Of a stretch of DNA of 64,000 nt, positions 56,018 through 64,000 are shown piece by piece. How positions within the stretch are numbered: position 1 is the stretch's first letter; each line of letters starts with the position of its first letter. The position numbers and the translations under genes were made by a program. The notes beneath the pieces are model-generated. The model worked only from the letters and a program-made list of their open reading frames with translations, did not search any database and was not told the origin of the DNA. Source of the DNA: a virus; IMG/VR virus record IMGVR_UViG_3300019762_000005, positions 1-64,000 of that record. The stretch is one strand, 5' to 3'.

Positions 56018-56406
56018 CAGTTTTTTTAATCGTAAAAGCAATATCTGTATTCCTGTTGATGTATTCAGCAGGATACAGTAAAGCTTGCATGGATATAGTT
56101 CAACACAAATACAGTAGAAGTATATTTAGCTTAAGAAATAATCCTGGTTATTACAATCCAAAAGAATCCTGGAAAAGAAAACACGAGAAGAAAAGTTGGT
56201 TGTATAAAACCGTACTTGTATGGACTACTGATTTTTGGCACAAAAAAGGAATGCATTACTCAGTGTCTCTTTCTCTTGGTTTTTTTCTGATAGGAACAGG
56301 ATTCAATGAAAATCCTATAGCAACTTTGATCGTGTTTTTAGCATGTCAATATTACTATAGGGTTGTTTTTGAATATAATTACTCAATAAAACTAATGATA
56401 AAATGA
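56002..56406 (+). CDS. Membrane protein
   Basis: 134 aa. An N-terminal helix (VLAVFLIVKAISVFLLMYSA), a basic loop (WKRKHEKKSWLYKTVLVWTT), and two C-terminal hydrophobic stretches (SLGFFLIGTGFNENPIATL; IVFLACQYYYRVVF). It overlaps both neighbours by 4-16 bases. Three-pass inner-membrane protein of unknown role, in a small cluster of envelope proteins. Confidence 0.75.
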   Translation: MEEVLAVFLIVKAISVFLLMYSAGYSKACMDIVQHKYSRSIFSLRNNPGYYNPKESWKRKHEKKSWLYKTVLVWTTDFWHKKGMHYSVSLSLGFFLIGTGFNENPIATLIVFLACQYYYRVVFEYNYSIKLMIK

Positions 56407-56804
56407 GCAAAAAAAAAACGAAAGAAGACGAAGAAAGAACGTATAATTACGTAAAACTAGCAATTGCTACTCAGGTTATAATAGAGATGCAAGCCGAATT
56501 AAGAAACACAAACGTCTTCAATGGTAAGGCTAAGAATGCAGCTCTAGTAATTAGAAAACAAGCTAGTCATGATATAGAGAAGGATATTATAGGTATATAC
56601 GAAAGAGATAGCGATACTGCTAATAGCTTAATATCTGGAATAGAAACTGTAGCATCTCAACTAGCTACTCTTGACGTAAAAAGAATAGCTAATATGTCTC
56701 TTATTATTAAGAGAATAGAAGATCAAAATTGTATGCTTATAGATAGAGGTTATTATGAAGAGCTCGAAAAGATAAAAGAAAAATACAATAAACTTAAGAA
56801 GTGA
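56403..56804 (+). CDS. Helical protein, unknown
   Basis: 133 aa, hydrophilic, entirely helical (QVIIEMQAELRNTNVFNGKA; DTANSLISGIETVASQLATL). It starts with a 4-base ATGA overlap. No motif. It lies between the membrane cluster and PolB region. Confidence 0.7.
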   Translation: MSKKKTKEDEERTYNYVKLAIATQVIIEMQAELRNTNVFNGKAKNAALVIRKQASHDIEKDIIGIYERDSDTANSLISGIETVASQLATLDVKRIANMSLIIKRIEDQNCMLIDRGYYEELEKIKEKYNKLKK

Positions 56805-57220
56805 TGGGACTAGAAGAGATAATAGGGTCTAACGAGATACTAGAAGAGTCTTCAATGTTTACTTGCTGGTTAAATGAAGAGGAAGAGTACTGCATGCATG
56901 TAAGAGGGTTGACTATTACCGACTTTTCTACTGACGAAAAAGGAGTGTTTTCTGGAGATATTGTTGAGCTTTTTGGCAAGACAGAAGTAATTCTCAATAC
57001 AAATACTACTCAAAGCTTAAAATCATTAATGGATGAAGTTTGTGCCTCTATTCGCAATATTACTATTAAAGACGGAGGGACGGAAGGTATGTCTCTTGTA
57101 TTAGATGCAGATAATAGGTTAACTCAGTTTGAAAATTATCAAATCTACAGATTTAGAACAATAAAATCTATTCAAATTGTAGGTGACAATCAATTAGTGT
57201 TAACATCTTACAAATTATAA
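56804..57220 (+). CDS. Unknown protein next to PolB
   Basis: 138 aa from the ATG at 56804, which overlaps the previous stop (TGATG). The first half alternates acidic strands (EYCMHVRGLTITDFSTDEKG; GDIVELFGKTEVIL) and the second has a helix then strands (YQIYRFRTIKSIQIVGDNQL). Possible small beta-domain protein. It starts one base before PolB is read in order, so it may be a polymerase accessory. Unproven. Confidence 0.65.
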   Translation: MGLEEIIGSNEILEESSMFTCWLNEEEEYCMHVRGLTITDFSTDEKGVFSGDIVELFGKTEVILNTNTTQSLKSLMDEVCASIRNITIKDGGTEGMSLVLDADNRLTQFENYQIYRFRTIKSIQIVGDNQLVLTSYKL

Positions 57221-57221
57221 T

Positions 57222-59042
57222 ATGACAAAGAAAAGAAGTAAATTTTTATACAGCTTGGAGTCTTTTAATGATTTATTTTGCGTTGTTTTTTTAAATACAG
57301 AGACAAAGGTCCACTTGTTTTATCAGATTAGTGAAAAGAATAATATGGTTGAAAAACTACAGAAATTTCTGATTAGCGGTATTCAATTGATAGGATACAA
57401 TAGCATTGGTCATGATTATCAGTTGTTGCACGAAATAGTACTAGCTGATAACAATATAGGGCCCGGTTATATTCGTAAGATTTCAAAAGAAATATTGAAA
57501 GGAGAAAGAGCTATAAGCAATTCCAGTATATTTCCTCAATTAGATCTTTACAGGATAAACGGATATAACTCTAAAAAAATACCATTAAGTTGGTTGCAAT
57601 TTTCTTACGGTAGAAAAGTAATAAGATCTATCCCTGTTCATAAAGATTATCTTTTAAAGAATGTCGACCATCCTTCTATAATTGATAGCTGTAGAGAGAA
57701 TGTAGATTTCTTGAATGAGATTTACGAGAATTCAAAGCCAGCTATTAGAAAAAGAATGGCTTTATCTAAAGAGCTTGGAAACAAGGTAATGAATATGTCA
57801 AACAGTAAAATTGGAGAGTTACTGATAAGGACTGAATTTGAAAAAATATCAGCAAAGACAATTAAAAAAGGAATGAAAACCAGTTCGGTAGAATCTATAA
57901 AACTTTCTGAAGTAATACCTGATGATATTGAATATAATCATGTAGAGCTAAAAAAGTTTGTATCTAGGTTGTCTAAACTTGAAATACATCCAAAAGATAG
58001 TCTTACTACGGATATTGACCTAGACGGACTTGTTATCACATTTTCAAAAGGAGGCTTGCACACCAACGATGTCTCAGGAGTTATAGAGAATACTAAAGGA
58101 GCACTTGAAGAGCATGATGTAATATCAATGCACTCTAGCACCATTGTTAACGAATCTATAGCTCCTAGACATTTAGGTAGGCCTTGGATTAAAGCTGTTG
58201 GAAAAGTTAAAGACATGCGAATGGAGACTATAAGAAAAGACCCTTTAAAGAAAGAGGTGTTTTTCAAAGAAGCCTTAAACGCAGGTTCTTACGGAAAGTT
58301 GAATTATGCTCCATCTTGGCAGTACGACCCTTTAGCCTCCTATAAAACAACGATAATTGGGGAACTTAGGATGTTGGAATTGATCGACAAGCTAATAGCT
58401 ATGGATGTTGAAGTGATTAGTGTAAATAATGACGGTCTAGTATTACATTATTCGGATTGGGATGAAAACCTAGTAGCTGATGTTATAGGTGCTTGGGAGT
58501 CAAAGAATGGATACTCTACAAAGAAAACTACTTTAAAAAAAATAGTTTATAACGGTATAAATAACTATATTGGATTCCTTACTGATGGACATCTACTTAA
58601 AGGTCAATTTGCTATTAACAAGAGCAAAGCTAAAGACAATTCTAGGAAGATAATTCCAATAGCACTGTTTGAGTATTTTGTGAATGGTAAATCCATAAAA
58701 GAAACAATAACCAACCATAAGAATATATTAGATTTTTGTGTTGGTTTGAAAGCTAAAGGTAAGGTGTACTGGATGTCTGACGAAGAAAATCCCATGAAAA
58801 TAGAAAGAGAAGTTATAAGGTATTTCGTCTCTAACGATTCTGTGAAAATATTTGAAGAAGACATTAGAGGTAACAAGATTCCTTTAGAAAAAGGATTAAA
58901 CATTACTATGTTTATGGAGGTTATAGAAGATGTTGATTATAATGTCAATTACAATTATTACATAAACGAATGCTCGAAGATTATTAGATCAGTAGAAGCA
59001 AGAAGAGACGATAAGAATTATAAACAAGAAAAACTATTTTAA
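57222..59042 (+). CDS. Family B-type DNA polymerase (phage PolB)
   Basis: 606 aa. Motif A is DVISMHSS (Asp299), motif B FKEALNAGSYGKLN (Lys349, Tyr357-Gly358) and motif C VISVNNDGLVLHY (Asp404), preceded by GGLH (residues 277-280), the pattern of Bacteroidota-phage PolB enzymes. The first Asp of the usual DTDS is Asn here. The N-terminal exonuclease domain has Exo II-like GYNSIGHDYQLL but Exo I (SLESFND) lacks the DxE Asp. It replicates the genome with DnaB, SF2 helicase and RNase HI. It is shorter than classic PolB (about 750+ aa). Confidence 0.85.
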   Translation: MTKKRSKFLYSLESFNDLFCVVFLNTETKVHLFYQISEKNNMVEKLQKFLISGIQLIGYNSIGHDYQLLHEIVLADNNIGPGYIRKISKEILKGERAISNSSIFPQLDLYRINGYNSKKIPLSWLQFSYGRKVIRSIPVHKDYLLKNVDHPSIIDSCRENVDFLNEIYENSKPAIRKRMALSKELGNKVMNMSNSKIGELLIRTEFEKISAKTIKKGMKTSSVESIKLSEVIPDDIEYNHVELKKFVSRLSKLEIHPKDSLTTDIDLDGLVITFSKGGLHTNDVSGVIENTKGALEEHDVISMHSSTIVNESIAPRHLGRPWIKAVGKVKDMRMETIRKDPLKKEVFFKEALNAGSYGKLNYAPSWQYDPLASYKTTIIGELRMLELIDKLIAMDVEVISVNNDGLVLHYSDWDENLVADVIGAWESKNGYSTKKTTLKKIVYNGINNYIGFLTDGHLLKGQFAINKSKAKDNSRKIIPIALFEYFVNGKSIKETITNHKNILDFCVGLKAKGKVYWMSDEENPMKIEREVIRYFVSNDSVKIFEEDIRGNKIPLEKGLNITMFMEVIEDVDYNVNYNYYINECSKIIRSVEARRDDKNYKQEKLF

Positions 59043-59043
59043 C

Positions 59044-59841
59044 ATGGATTGCACAAGGTTGAAAGATTATGATTTAATAATACTTAATACAAGCGCAGGT
59101 AAGGATTCTCTAGTAATGATGTGGGACATCTTAAGAAGAGCAAAAAAGGAAAACTACCCAATTGAAAGAATAGTGTGCTCACATCAAGACTTAGGTAGGT
59201 TCGAATGGCCAGGAACAAAAGTTCTTGTTGAGACTCAAGCTAGTATATTTGGATTAAAGACTTATTATTCTAAAAGAAGAAACAAGGACGGATACGAAGA
59301 AAACCTGCTTGAATATGTTTTAAGAAGAAGGAAGTGGCCATCTAATAAACAAAGATGGTGTACTAGCGACTTTAAAAGAGGTCCTGGAGCAAGAGTAGTG
59401 ACTAAATTAACTAAAGATTTAGGCAAATGCAAAGTTTTATATGTGTTCGGATTTAGAAGCCAGGAAAGCCCTGCAAGAGCTAAAAAAAATGTTATAGAAA
59501 TAAACAAAAATCTATCAACAAAAAACAGGACGGTACATACTTTTAATCCTATTCTAGGGATGGACATAAAGAAAGTTTGGAGAATAATAAAATTATTCAA
59601 ACTTCCTTACCATTATGCTTATGACTTAGGAATGCCTAGACTTTCTTGTATATTTTGTATATTTTCTCCGTTTGACGCTTTAGTTATAGCTGGTATCGAA
59701 AATATGGAATTACTGGAAGAATATATTTCTGTTGAAGAAGAAATAAATCATACTTTTAGAGATAAGTTTTCGTTAAAAGAGGTTAGAAAAAGCATAGAAG
59801 AAGGGTATAGACCTAAAGGAATTCCAGACTGGGTTATGTAA
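59044..59841 (+). CDS. PAPS-reductase-like PP-loop enzyme
   Basis: 265 aa. The PP-loop SAGKDSLVM (residues 17-25) binds ATP pyrophosphate; RWCTSDFKRGPG, GFRSQESPARAK and the C-terminal Cys pair (RLSCIFCIF) follow the adenylyl-sulfate reductase/DndC-like pattern. PP-loop genes of this kind are regular companions of phage replication genes. Redox sulfur chemistry, tRNA or DNA modification are all possible. It begins one base after the polymerase stop. Confidence 0.85.
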   Translation: MDCTRLKDYDLIILNTSAGKDSLVMMWDILRRAKKENYPIERIVCSHQDLGRFEWPGTKVLVETQASIFGLKTYYSKRRNKDGYEENLLEYVLRRRKWPSNKQRWCTSDFKRGPGARVVTKLTKDLGKCKVLYVFGFRSQESPARAKKNVIEINKNLSTKNRTVHTFNPILGMDIKKVWRIIKLFKLPYHYAYDLGMPRLSCIFCIFSPFDALVIAGIENMELLEEYISVEEEINHTFRDKFSLKEVRKSIEEGYRPKGIPDWVM

Positions 59842-59859
59842 GTACAAAAAAAAATTAAC

Positions 59860-60282
59860 ATGGAGAAATATCAAAAAAAATGTGATTGCTGTGGAAAACC
59901 CTTCAATGCTGGCTTTTTAGATGCTGGTAGTGAATGGTGTTCTATGAAGTGCTTAATAAAAGAGAACCAGAAAGACATTCCATCATATTCAAAGTCAGAT
60001 TGGGAAAAGGATTGTGAAATTTCTCCAGATGTATGTTACTATACTGAATGGGAGGAAATAGATGAGGACGAATGGTACAATAAAGACGGAGTATTATTCA
60101 GAACAGATACTGAGCAGCTTTTATACGAAAGGTTAAACGCTTGTCATTCAGCTATAGACTCATTCTCTGACTTCCAAAAAGAGCTAGGTATTGATAATCA
60201 AGAGTCTGAGTCTTACCTCGCTCTAATAGGAGAATTAGCAGAAAACGAATCATTATTAAAAAAGATAGAAGATGGCAAGTAG
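59860..60282 (+). CDS. Small protein with treble-clef-like Cys motif
   Basis: 140 aa. The N-terminus KKCDCCGKPF ... EWCSMKCLIKEN has a CxxC plus CxxxC arrangement typical of a zinc finger. The rest is acidic and helical (ECYYTEWEEIDEDEWYN-like, here YYTEWEEIDEDEWYN). Nucleic-acid or protein binding is likely. Overlaps the next gene by 11 bases. Confidence 0.75.
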   Translation: MEKYQKKCDCCGKPFNAGFLDAGSEWCSMKCLIKENQKDIPSYSKSDWEKDCEISPDVCYYTEWEEIDEDEWYNKDGVLFRTDTEQLLYERLNACHSAIDSFSDFQKELGIDNQESESYLALIGELAENESLLKKIEDGK

Positions 60283-60532
60283 ATTACAGAAACTGTCAAG
60301 AGACAGATCTCATTTTAAGTGGAGAATATCAGGAATGGTTATACCTGTAAAAGGATTGACTGATTTTGAACGTGAAATTGTTGAAGAGATTAATGTTAAG
60401 ATAAAGCTATTAAAGGATAACTTTGTTGAACAATCAAGAGTACTTGGATTAGACGCAAAACATAGATGTTCTTGCGGTAAAGTCGTTGAAAACAAAGGAG
60501 ACTCTTGTAAAATACACACTTGGGATGAGTAA
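60272..60532 (+). CDS. Small zinc-motif protein
   Basis: 86 aa. A helical middle (DFEREIVEEINVKIKLLKDN) and a C-terminal HRCSCGKVVENKGDSCKIH, with Cys-x-Cys and a later Cys/His that could bind zinc. It lies in a run of three overlapping small genes before the SF2 helicase. Function unknown. Confidence 0.7.
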   Translation: MASRLQKLSRDRSHFKWRISGMVIPVKGLTDFEREIVEEINVKIKLLKDNFVEQSRVLGLDAKHRCSCGKVVENKGDSCKIHTWDE

Positions 60533-60731
60533 AATGACAAGAAAAACAAGAGATTTCGCAGAGTGCGAGACTCACGGTGTTACCAATTTTGAAGAAAATT
60601 CGTTCAAGAACTGTGACGAAAATTGCGAGATCTACAAGATAGGAACTATCACGGAAACTAGAGTAGCGACAACTACTCCTAAAAAGAGACAAGCATGGAC
60701 TCTAACAGAACTGAAAGACAAAAAGGATTAG
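60525..60731 (+). CDS. Small Cys-containing protein
   Basis: 68 aa from the ATG at 60525 overlapping the previous stop (ATGAGTAA). FAECETHGVTNFEENSFK and NCDENCEIYKIG provide Cys/His residues for a small metal site. The basic C-terminus overlaps the helicase gene by 37 bases in another frame. Function unknown. Confidence 0.65.
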   Translation: MSKMTRKTRDFAECETHGVTNFEENSFKNCDENCEIYKIGTITETRVATTTPKKRQAWTLTELKDKKD

Positions 60732-61873
60732 TCCTTGATTGGTTTTCTGCAAAAATGAAAGGTGTAGTATTAGCTGCTACTGGATTTGGAAAATCAAGAG
60801 TTGGACTACTAGCTATAAAAAGAGCTATAAAAGTCAAGGAATTAAAATCTTGCTTAATAATAGTTCCTTCAATAGGATTAAAAATACAATGGGAAAAGCT
60901 AGTTGCGGAAGCAGGTATTAACATTGTAGATGTAATGGTGATAAATACTGCAGCTAATAGAGCTGAAAATCTAAAGTATGAACTAGTGATATATGATGAA
61001 TTTCATAGAGCTGGTTCAGAGTTTTTTATAAAGGCTTTAGAAATTAAAAAAAAATATATCCTTGGTCTTACTGCTACGCTAGAAAGGCCTGATAACACTC
61101 ACTTGGAGTTGGTAAAAATAGCTCCTGTAATTGGAGAAGTTAAACTTGATGAGTGTTTAATAAAAGGATGGGTAAGTAATTATAGGATACTAAATTTAAT
61201 AGTTCCATTTACTAAAAAAGAAAGAGCAGCTCATGAAACAGCTGTTGGAACTTACGAGTACTACAATAAGCTTTGTACTGGAAATGGTAGATACGCTTTT
61301 GAAAATGCTAGAAGTTGGATTAAAGGTAGTGAGCCTACGTTAAAAAGGCAAGCTGCTAAATATTACAACGCTTTGAGAACAAAGAATGATTTAGCGAAGT
61401 ACAACGTGAACAAGATAGCTGTTATAGAAGACATTGTGAATAATAATTTTAGAGATAGAAAAGGATTCATATTCAGTACTTCTATAGAATTCGCTACCGA
61501 CTTGCAAGGTCTGATAGATAAGAAATCTATAATGTATCATAGTAAACTGAAGAAGAAAGAAAAGGAAAAGGCTGTAAAAATGTTTATTTCTGGGAAGAAA
61601 ACAGTATGCAATGCTGTTCAATCTATGAATGAAGGTCTTGATTTTCCAGACGCTTCTTTAGCTATTATACTAGACTCGGATAGTTCGGTAAGAAAAGCTA
61701 GACAGCAATTAGGAAGAATAATTAGAGCTACTGAAGATCCTGATAAGGTAGCAACGTTAATCAATGTTTGTTCGGAAGATTCCGTAGAAAATGGGTGGGC
61801 GGATAAGAAATTTCAGGGATTAAAAACAAAAACTGTCACTATTGACAAGTTAAAACTAATACTTAATGAGTAA
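60695..61873 (+). CDS. SF2 DNA/RNA helicase
   Basis: 392 aa. Q-motif-like RQKGLVLDW, motif I AATGFGKS (27-34), motif II DEFH (101-104), motif III TATLE (126-130), motif V NEGLDFPDA and motif VI QQLGRIIR are in order, so both RecA domains are complete. It is small, typical of the UvsW/RecG-like helicases of phages. It probably works on replication forks with PolB and DnaB. It overlaps the following gene by 8 bases. Confidence 0.92.
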   Translation: MDSNRTERQKGLVLDWFSAKMKGVVLAATGFGKSRVGLLAIKRAIKVKELKSCLIIVPSIGLKIQWEKLVAEAGINIVDVMVINTAANRAENLKYELVIYDEFHRAGSEFFIKALEIKKKYILGLTATLERPDNTHLELVKIAPVIGEVKLDECLIKGWVSNYRILNLIVPFTKKERAAHETAVGTYEYYNKLCTGNGRYAFENARSWIKGSEPTLKRQAAKYYNALRTKNDLAKYNVNKIAVIEDIVNNNFRDRKGFIFSTSIEFATDLQGLIDKKSIMYHSKLKKKEKEKAVKMFISGKKTVCNAVQSMNEGLDFPDASLAIILDSDSSVRKARQQLGRIIRATEDPDKVATLINVCSEDSVENGWADKKFQGLKTKTVTIDKLKLILNE

Positions 61874-62423
61874 GATTGAAGTAGACCTTGTTAAATGTCA
61901 ACTAAACAATATTACTCCTAGCGATTATGTTTTGATACACCTCATGTATCACAGGGATTACAAAAGGATAGAAGGAATTTTCACTAGAAAAGGAGCTTCT
62001 GAGATCAAAAATGGACTAATAGGAAGCAAGTATATACTTAGCGGAAGAGAAGTTCCATTCAAAGAGACAATCCTTAGTTTGAAGAATGTTAAGTCCTTAT
62101 TGAATATCAAAGATGATACATTCGATTTTTGGAAATGGTATAGTATATATCCTCATAAAGTTGGATCGAGAATCCTTAGAGCTACTACACATGGCTCTAA
62201 AGCTGCAACGGACCACGAAAAGAAGTATAGACGAGTCGTTAAATCAATCGAGCATCACGATGAAATTTGCAAAAGGACTGAAAACTATGTAGAATCGCAA
62301 AGGATAGCTGAAAAGTTACCATATTTGCCGGCAATACTAACGGTTCTTAATGGTAGATTATGGGAGCAATGGGACGATATTGAAAAAGAGGAAGACGCAG
62401 CATGGAATCAGACGCTTATATAA
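61866..62423 (+). CDS. Unknown replication-block protein
   Basis: 185 aa. Helical first half (EVDLVKCQLNNITPSDYVLI), a GSKYILSGREVPF segment, and an aromatic part (DTFDFWKWYSIYPHKVGSRI) that resembles short DNA-binding helicase-loader-like proteins. It lies between the SF2 helicase and DnaB, overlapping both (8 and 22 bases). A loader or regulator role is inferred from position alone. Confidence 0.65.
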   Translation: MSKIEVDLVKCQLNNITPSDYVLIHLMYHRDYKRIEGIFTRKGASEIKNGLIGSKYILSGREVPFKETILSLKNVKSLLNIKDDTFDFWKWYSIYPHKVGSRILRATTHGSKAATDHEKKYRRVVKSIEHHDEICKRTENYVESQRIAEKLPYLPAILTVLNGRLWEQWDDIEKEEDAAWNQTLI

Positions 62424-64000
62424 AGAAGATATTACAAAACATCGAGAGAGGGAAGCAAGGTCTTAATGTTGGGTTGCCAATGGGTCTTAAAAGATTGGGC
62501 TCAGTGATAAGCAATATTCAGCCAAAAACGTACACTATTATATCTGGTGGAACTGGTTGTTACGACAGTAATACTGAGTACTTCAATGGAAAGCAATGGA
62601 AGTTCTTTAGTGACTATAAAAAAGGAGAGAAAGTCTTAATGTATAACGGTGACGGAACTGCAGAGTTAGTAATTCCTTCTGAATACATAAAGAAAAAAGC
62701 TTCTTACTTCTATAACTTCAAGAGCAAATACGGAATAGACCAGATGATTTCTGGAGAGCATACCGTGATTACTCTTTCAAAGCAGGGAAGTATAGTTAAA
62801 ACTAGAGCTGATAAGTTTGTTGAAGATCATAACAAGACATCAAGAGGGTCTAAAAAAGCATTTATAACTACGTTTAGGTACAAGCCTGAAAAAGAGATAG
62901 ATGTTAGTAAAGATTTGATAAGGAATTATATAGGCGCAAGAACTAAAGTTTTTCCTGATGAATGGTACAATATGTCTAGTTCTAGTTTGAAAGTTTTTCA
63001 TGACGAGCTTAAATACTGGGATGGTAGTATACCTAAGAATAGTAGCAAGCTGTACTCGTACTCTTCTAATAACAAGAAGAATATCGACTTCGTTCAGTTT
63101 GTCTGTTCCTCTTTAGGGTATAGAGCTAGTGTACACGTAGATGAAAGGTATGAGAATAAGAACTATACTATTTATCAATCCAATAGAACGAAGCCTATGA
63201 TGGTTAATTCTTTAGGAGTTGACAAGATAGATAAAGTCTATAACCACGATGGAATGAAATACTGTTTTACTGTTCCTTCAGGAATGTTAGTAACAAGAAG
63301 AAATGATTGTATAACTATATCTGGGAATACAGGAAAGACAGCTTTCGTTGATACAGCCTACGTTTCAAACCCTTACAGACATATATTGACAGGTAATAAC
63401 ATTTACGATTTGGAGGTTATTTATTTTTCGTTAGAGATAGATCCAGAACAGAAAATAACAAAGCTTATAGCTAATAAGTTATGGGCTGATTATGGATTAA
63501 AAACTACCGTAGGAGAGATACTTTCAAAAGGAGATAAAAGAATACCGCTAGAGGTCGATAGAGCTATAGGTGAAACTACTGATTATTTTGTCAAAATGGG
63601 AGACAAGATTAAGTATAGGAGTGCAGCTAGTCCAGATTATATCTATAGAGAGTTAATGAACTACGCTAAGAAAAGAGGTAAAATTACATTGAACGATAAG
63701 GGAATAGTTATTAACTATCAACCTCATAATCCAATGTTAGTAACCTTAGTTATTGTAGATCATATAGGTCTTATAAAGCCAAACTCTAAAGATAGAAACC
63801 TTAAAGAAGCTATAGATAGAGCTTCTAAAACGTTGATATACTTTAGGAATATATTTGGATTTGCTCCAGTTGTTGTTTCTCAGTTCAATAGAGCCATAGA
63901 GGGGCACGACAGGATGAAAGGCGATAACGAACCTAAGCTTAGTGATTTGAAAGAGTCTGGAGGCCCTAGTGAAGATGCTAATCTTGTTATAGGATTGTAC
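62402..64000 (+). CDS. dnaB: Replicative DnaB-type helicase with intein (partial)
   Basis: Open to the right edge (533 codons seen). After removal of a 257-residue intein, the Walker A reads IISGGTG-TGKTAF. Walker B-like LVTLVIVDHIGLIKP and the H-motif region APVVVSQFNRAIEGHDRMKG with SDLKESGGPSEDANLVIGLY give the RecA-like core of DnaB/SF4. There is only a ~45-residue N-terminal part before the P-loop, so the large N-terminal collar of DnaB is absent or reduced. It unwinds the fork ahead of PolB. Confidence 0.9.
   Translation, partial: MESDAYIKKILQNIERGKQGLNVGLPMGLKRLGSVISNIQPKTYTIISGGTGCYDSNTEYFNGKQWKFFSDYKKGEKVLMYNGDGTAELVIPSEYIKKKASYFYNFKSKYGIDQMISGEHTVITLSKQGSIVKTRADKFVEDHNKTSRGSKKAFITTFRYKPEKEIDVSKDLIRNYIGARTKVFPDEWYNMSSSSLKVFHDELKYWDGSIPKNSSKLYSYSSNNKKNIDFVQFVCSSLGYRASVHVDERYENKNYTIYQSNRTKPMMVNSLGVDKIDKVYNHDGMKYCFTVPSGMLVTRRNDCITISGNTGKTAFVDTAYVSNPYRHILTGNNIYDLEVIYFSLEIDPEQKITKLIANKLWADYGLKTTVGEILSKGDKRIPLEVDRAIGETTDYFVKMGDKIKYRSAASPDYIYRELMNYAKKRGKITLNDKGIVINYQPHNPMLVTLVIVDHIGLIKPNSKDRNLKEAIDRASKTLIYFRNIFGFAPVVVSQFNRAIEGHDRMKGDNEPKLSDLKESGGPSEDANLVIGLY
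62558..63328 (+). other. 257-aa intein in DnaB with degenerate endonuclease
   Basis: It begins CYDSNTEYFNGKQWKFFS (block A, Cys53 of the precursor) and ends with MKYCFTVPSGMLVTRRNDCI then TISGN, followed by Thr+1. Block B is GEHTVIT (T-x-x-H-like His). The middle ELKYWDGSI ... YSSNNKKNIDFVQFVCSSLG resembles a LAGLIDADG-type domain that has lost typical motif pairs. The last residues are GN rather than HN, so the penultimate His is missing and splicing may be slower. Confidence 0.88.

Noticed and set aside
1-64000. CRISPR arrays, insertion sequences, integrase or lysogeny genes
   Set aside because: No regularly spaced repeats, transposase, integrase or repressor of the CI type were seen in either strand; nothing suggests a temperate lifestyle within this window.

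Overview
The window is one continuous stretch of a tailed-phage genome whose host is very probably a Bacteroidota, most likely a flavobacterium. The DNA is AT-rich and genes are packed end to end, often with 1-20 bp overlaps. Translation starts follow A-rich or AAC-rich leaders rather than Shine-Dalgarno boxes. Several promoters match the Bacteroidota sigma-A -7 element TAnnTTTG (TATATTTGC). One phage lipoprotein carries a motif typical of Bacteroidota gliding/type IX secretion proteins. Gene order and protein sizes (TerL, ~800-aa portal, acidic scaffold-like protein, ~500-aa major capsid protein, ring proteins, a 1417-aa tail protein, Gln/Ala-rich virion proteins, then a separate replication arm with PolB, PP-loop reductase, SF2 helicase and DnaB) suggest a crAss-like phage (Crassvirales). 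That placement is inferred from reading, not from a search.

Layout: positions 1-35,071 are all on the minus strand and carry, read in transcription order from the right, a small accessory block (35.1-31.1 kb, including a candidate Acb2-type anti-CBASS sponge, a DnaQ/Rv2179c-like exonuclease and a winged-helix protein), then TerL, portal, scaffold, capsid and connectors (31.1-20.1 kb), a host-recognition block of beta-rich fibre proteins with an SGNH hydrolase (20.0-14.4 kb), a lysis block (holin-like protein, patatin-like lipase, M15 peptidase, membrane-anchored protein; 14.3-11.9 kb), collagen-like and other virion proteins (11.9-9.0 kb), and tail ring/muzzle/cargo candidates running off the left edge.

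A ~0.6 kb non-coding divergence region (35.2-35.86 kb) separates this arm from the plus-strand arm. It has a leftward promoter, a 21-bp direct repeat pair and hairpins. The plus-strand arm (35.86-64 kb) starts with many small unknown genes punctuated by intergenic hairpins. It continues with a ClpX-like AAA+ ATPase, a hexanucleotide-repeat DUF7666-type protein, two copies of a two-gene module (590-aa protein plus coiled-coil protein), RNase HI and a glucosaminidase-like protein. It ends in a replication block: PolB, PAPS-reductase-like enzyme, SF2 helicase and a DnaB-type helicase that runs off the right edge.

The most unusual features are: (i) inteins in both TerL and DnaB, each inserted inside the P-loop immediately before the T-G-K-[S/T] residues; (ii) a scattered set of non-coding, highly structured RNA loci in the plus-strand arm, several with a tRNA acceptor stem and T-arm but a non-canonical, enlarged centre; (iii) promoter -7 elements three bases from the start codon of late genes, suggesting leaderless late mRNAs; (iv) a lipase inside the lysis cassette and an SGNH esterase inside the fibre cluster.
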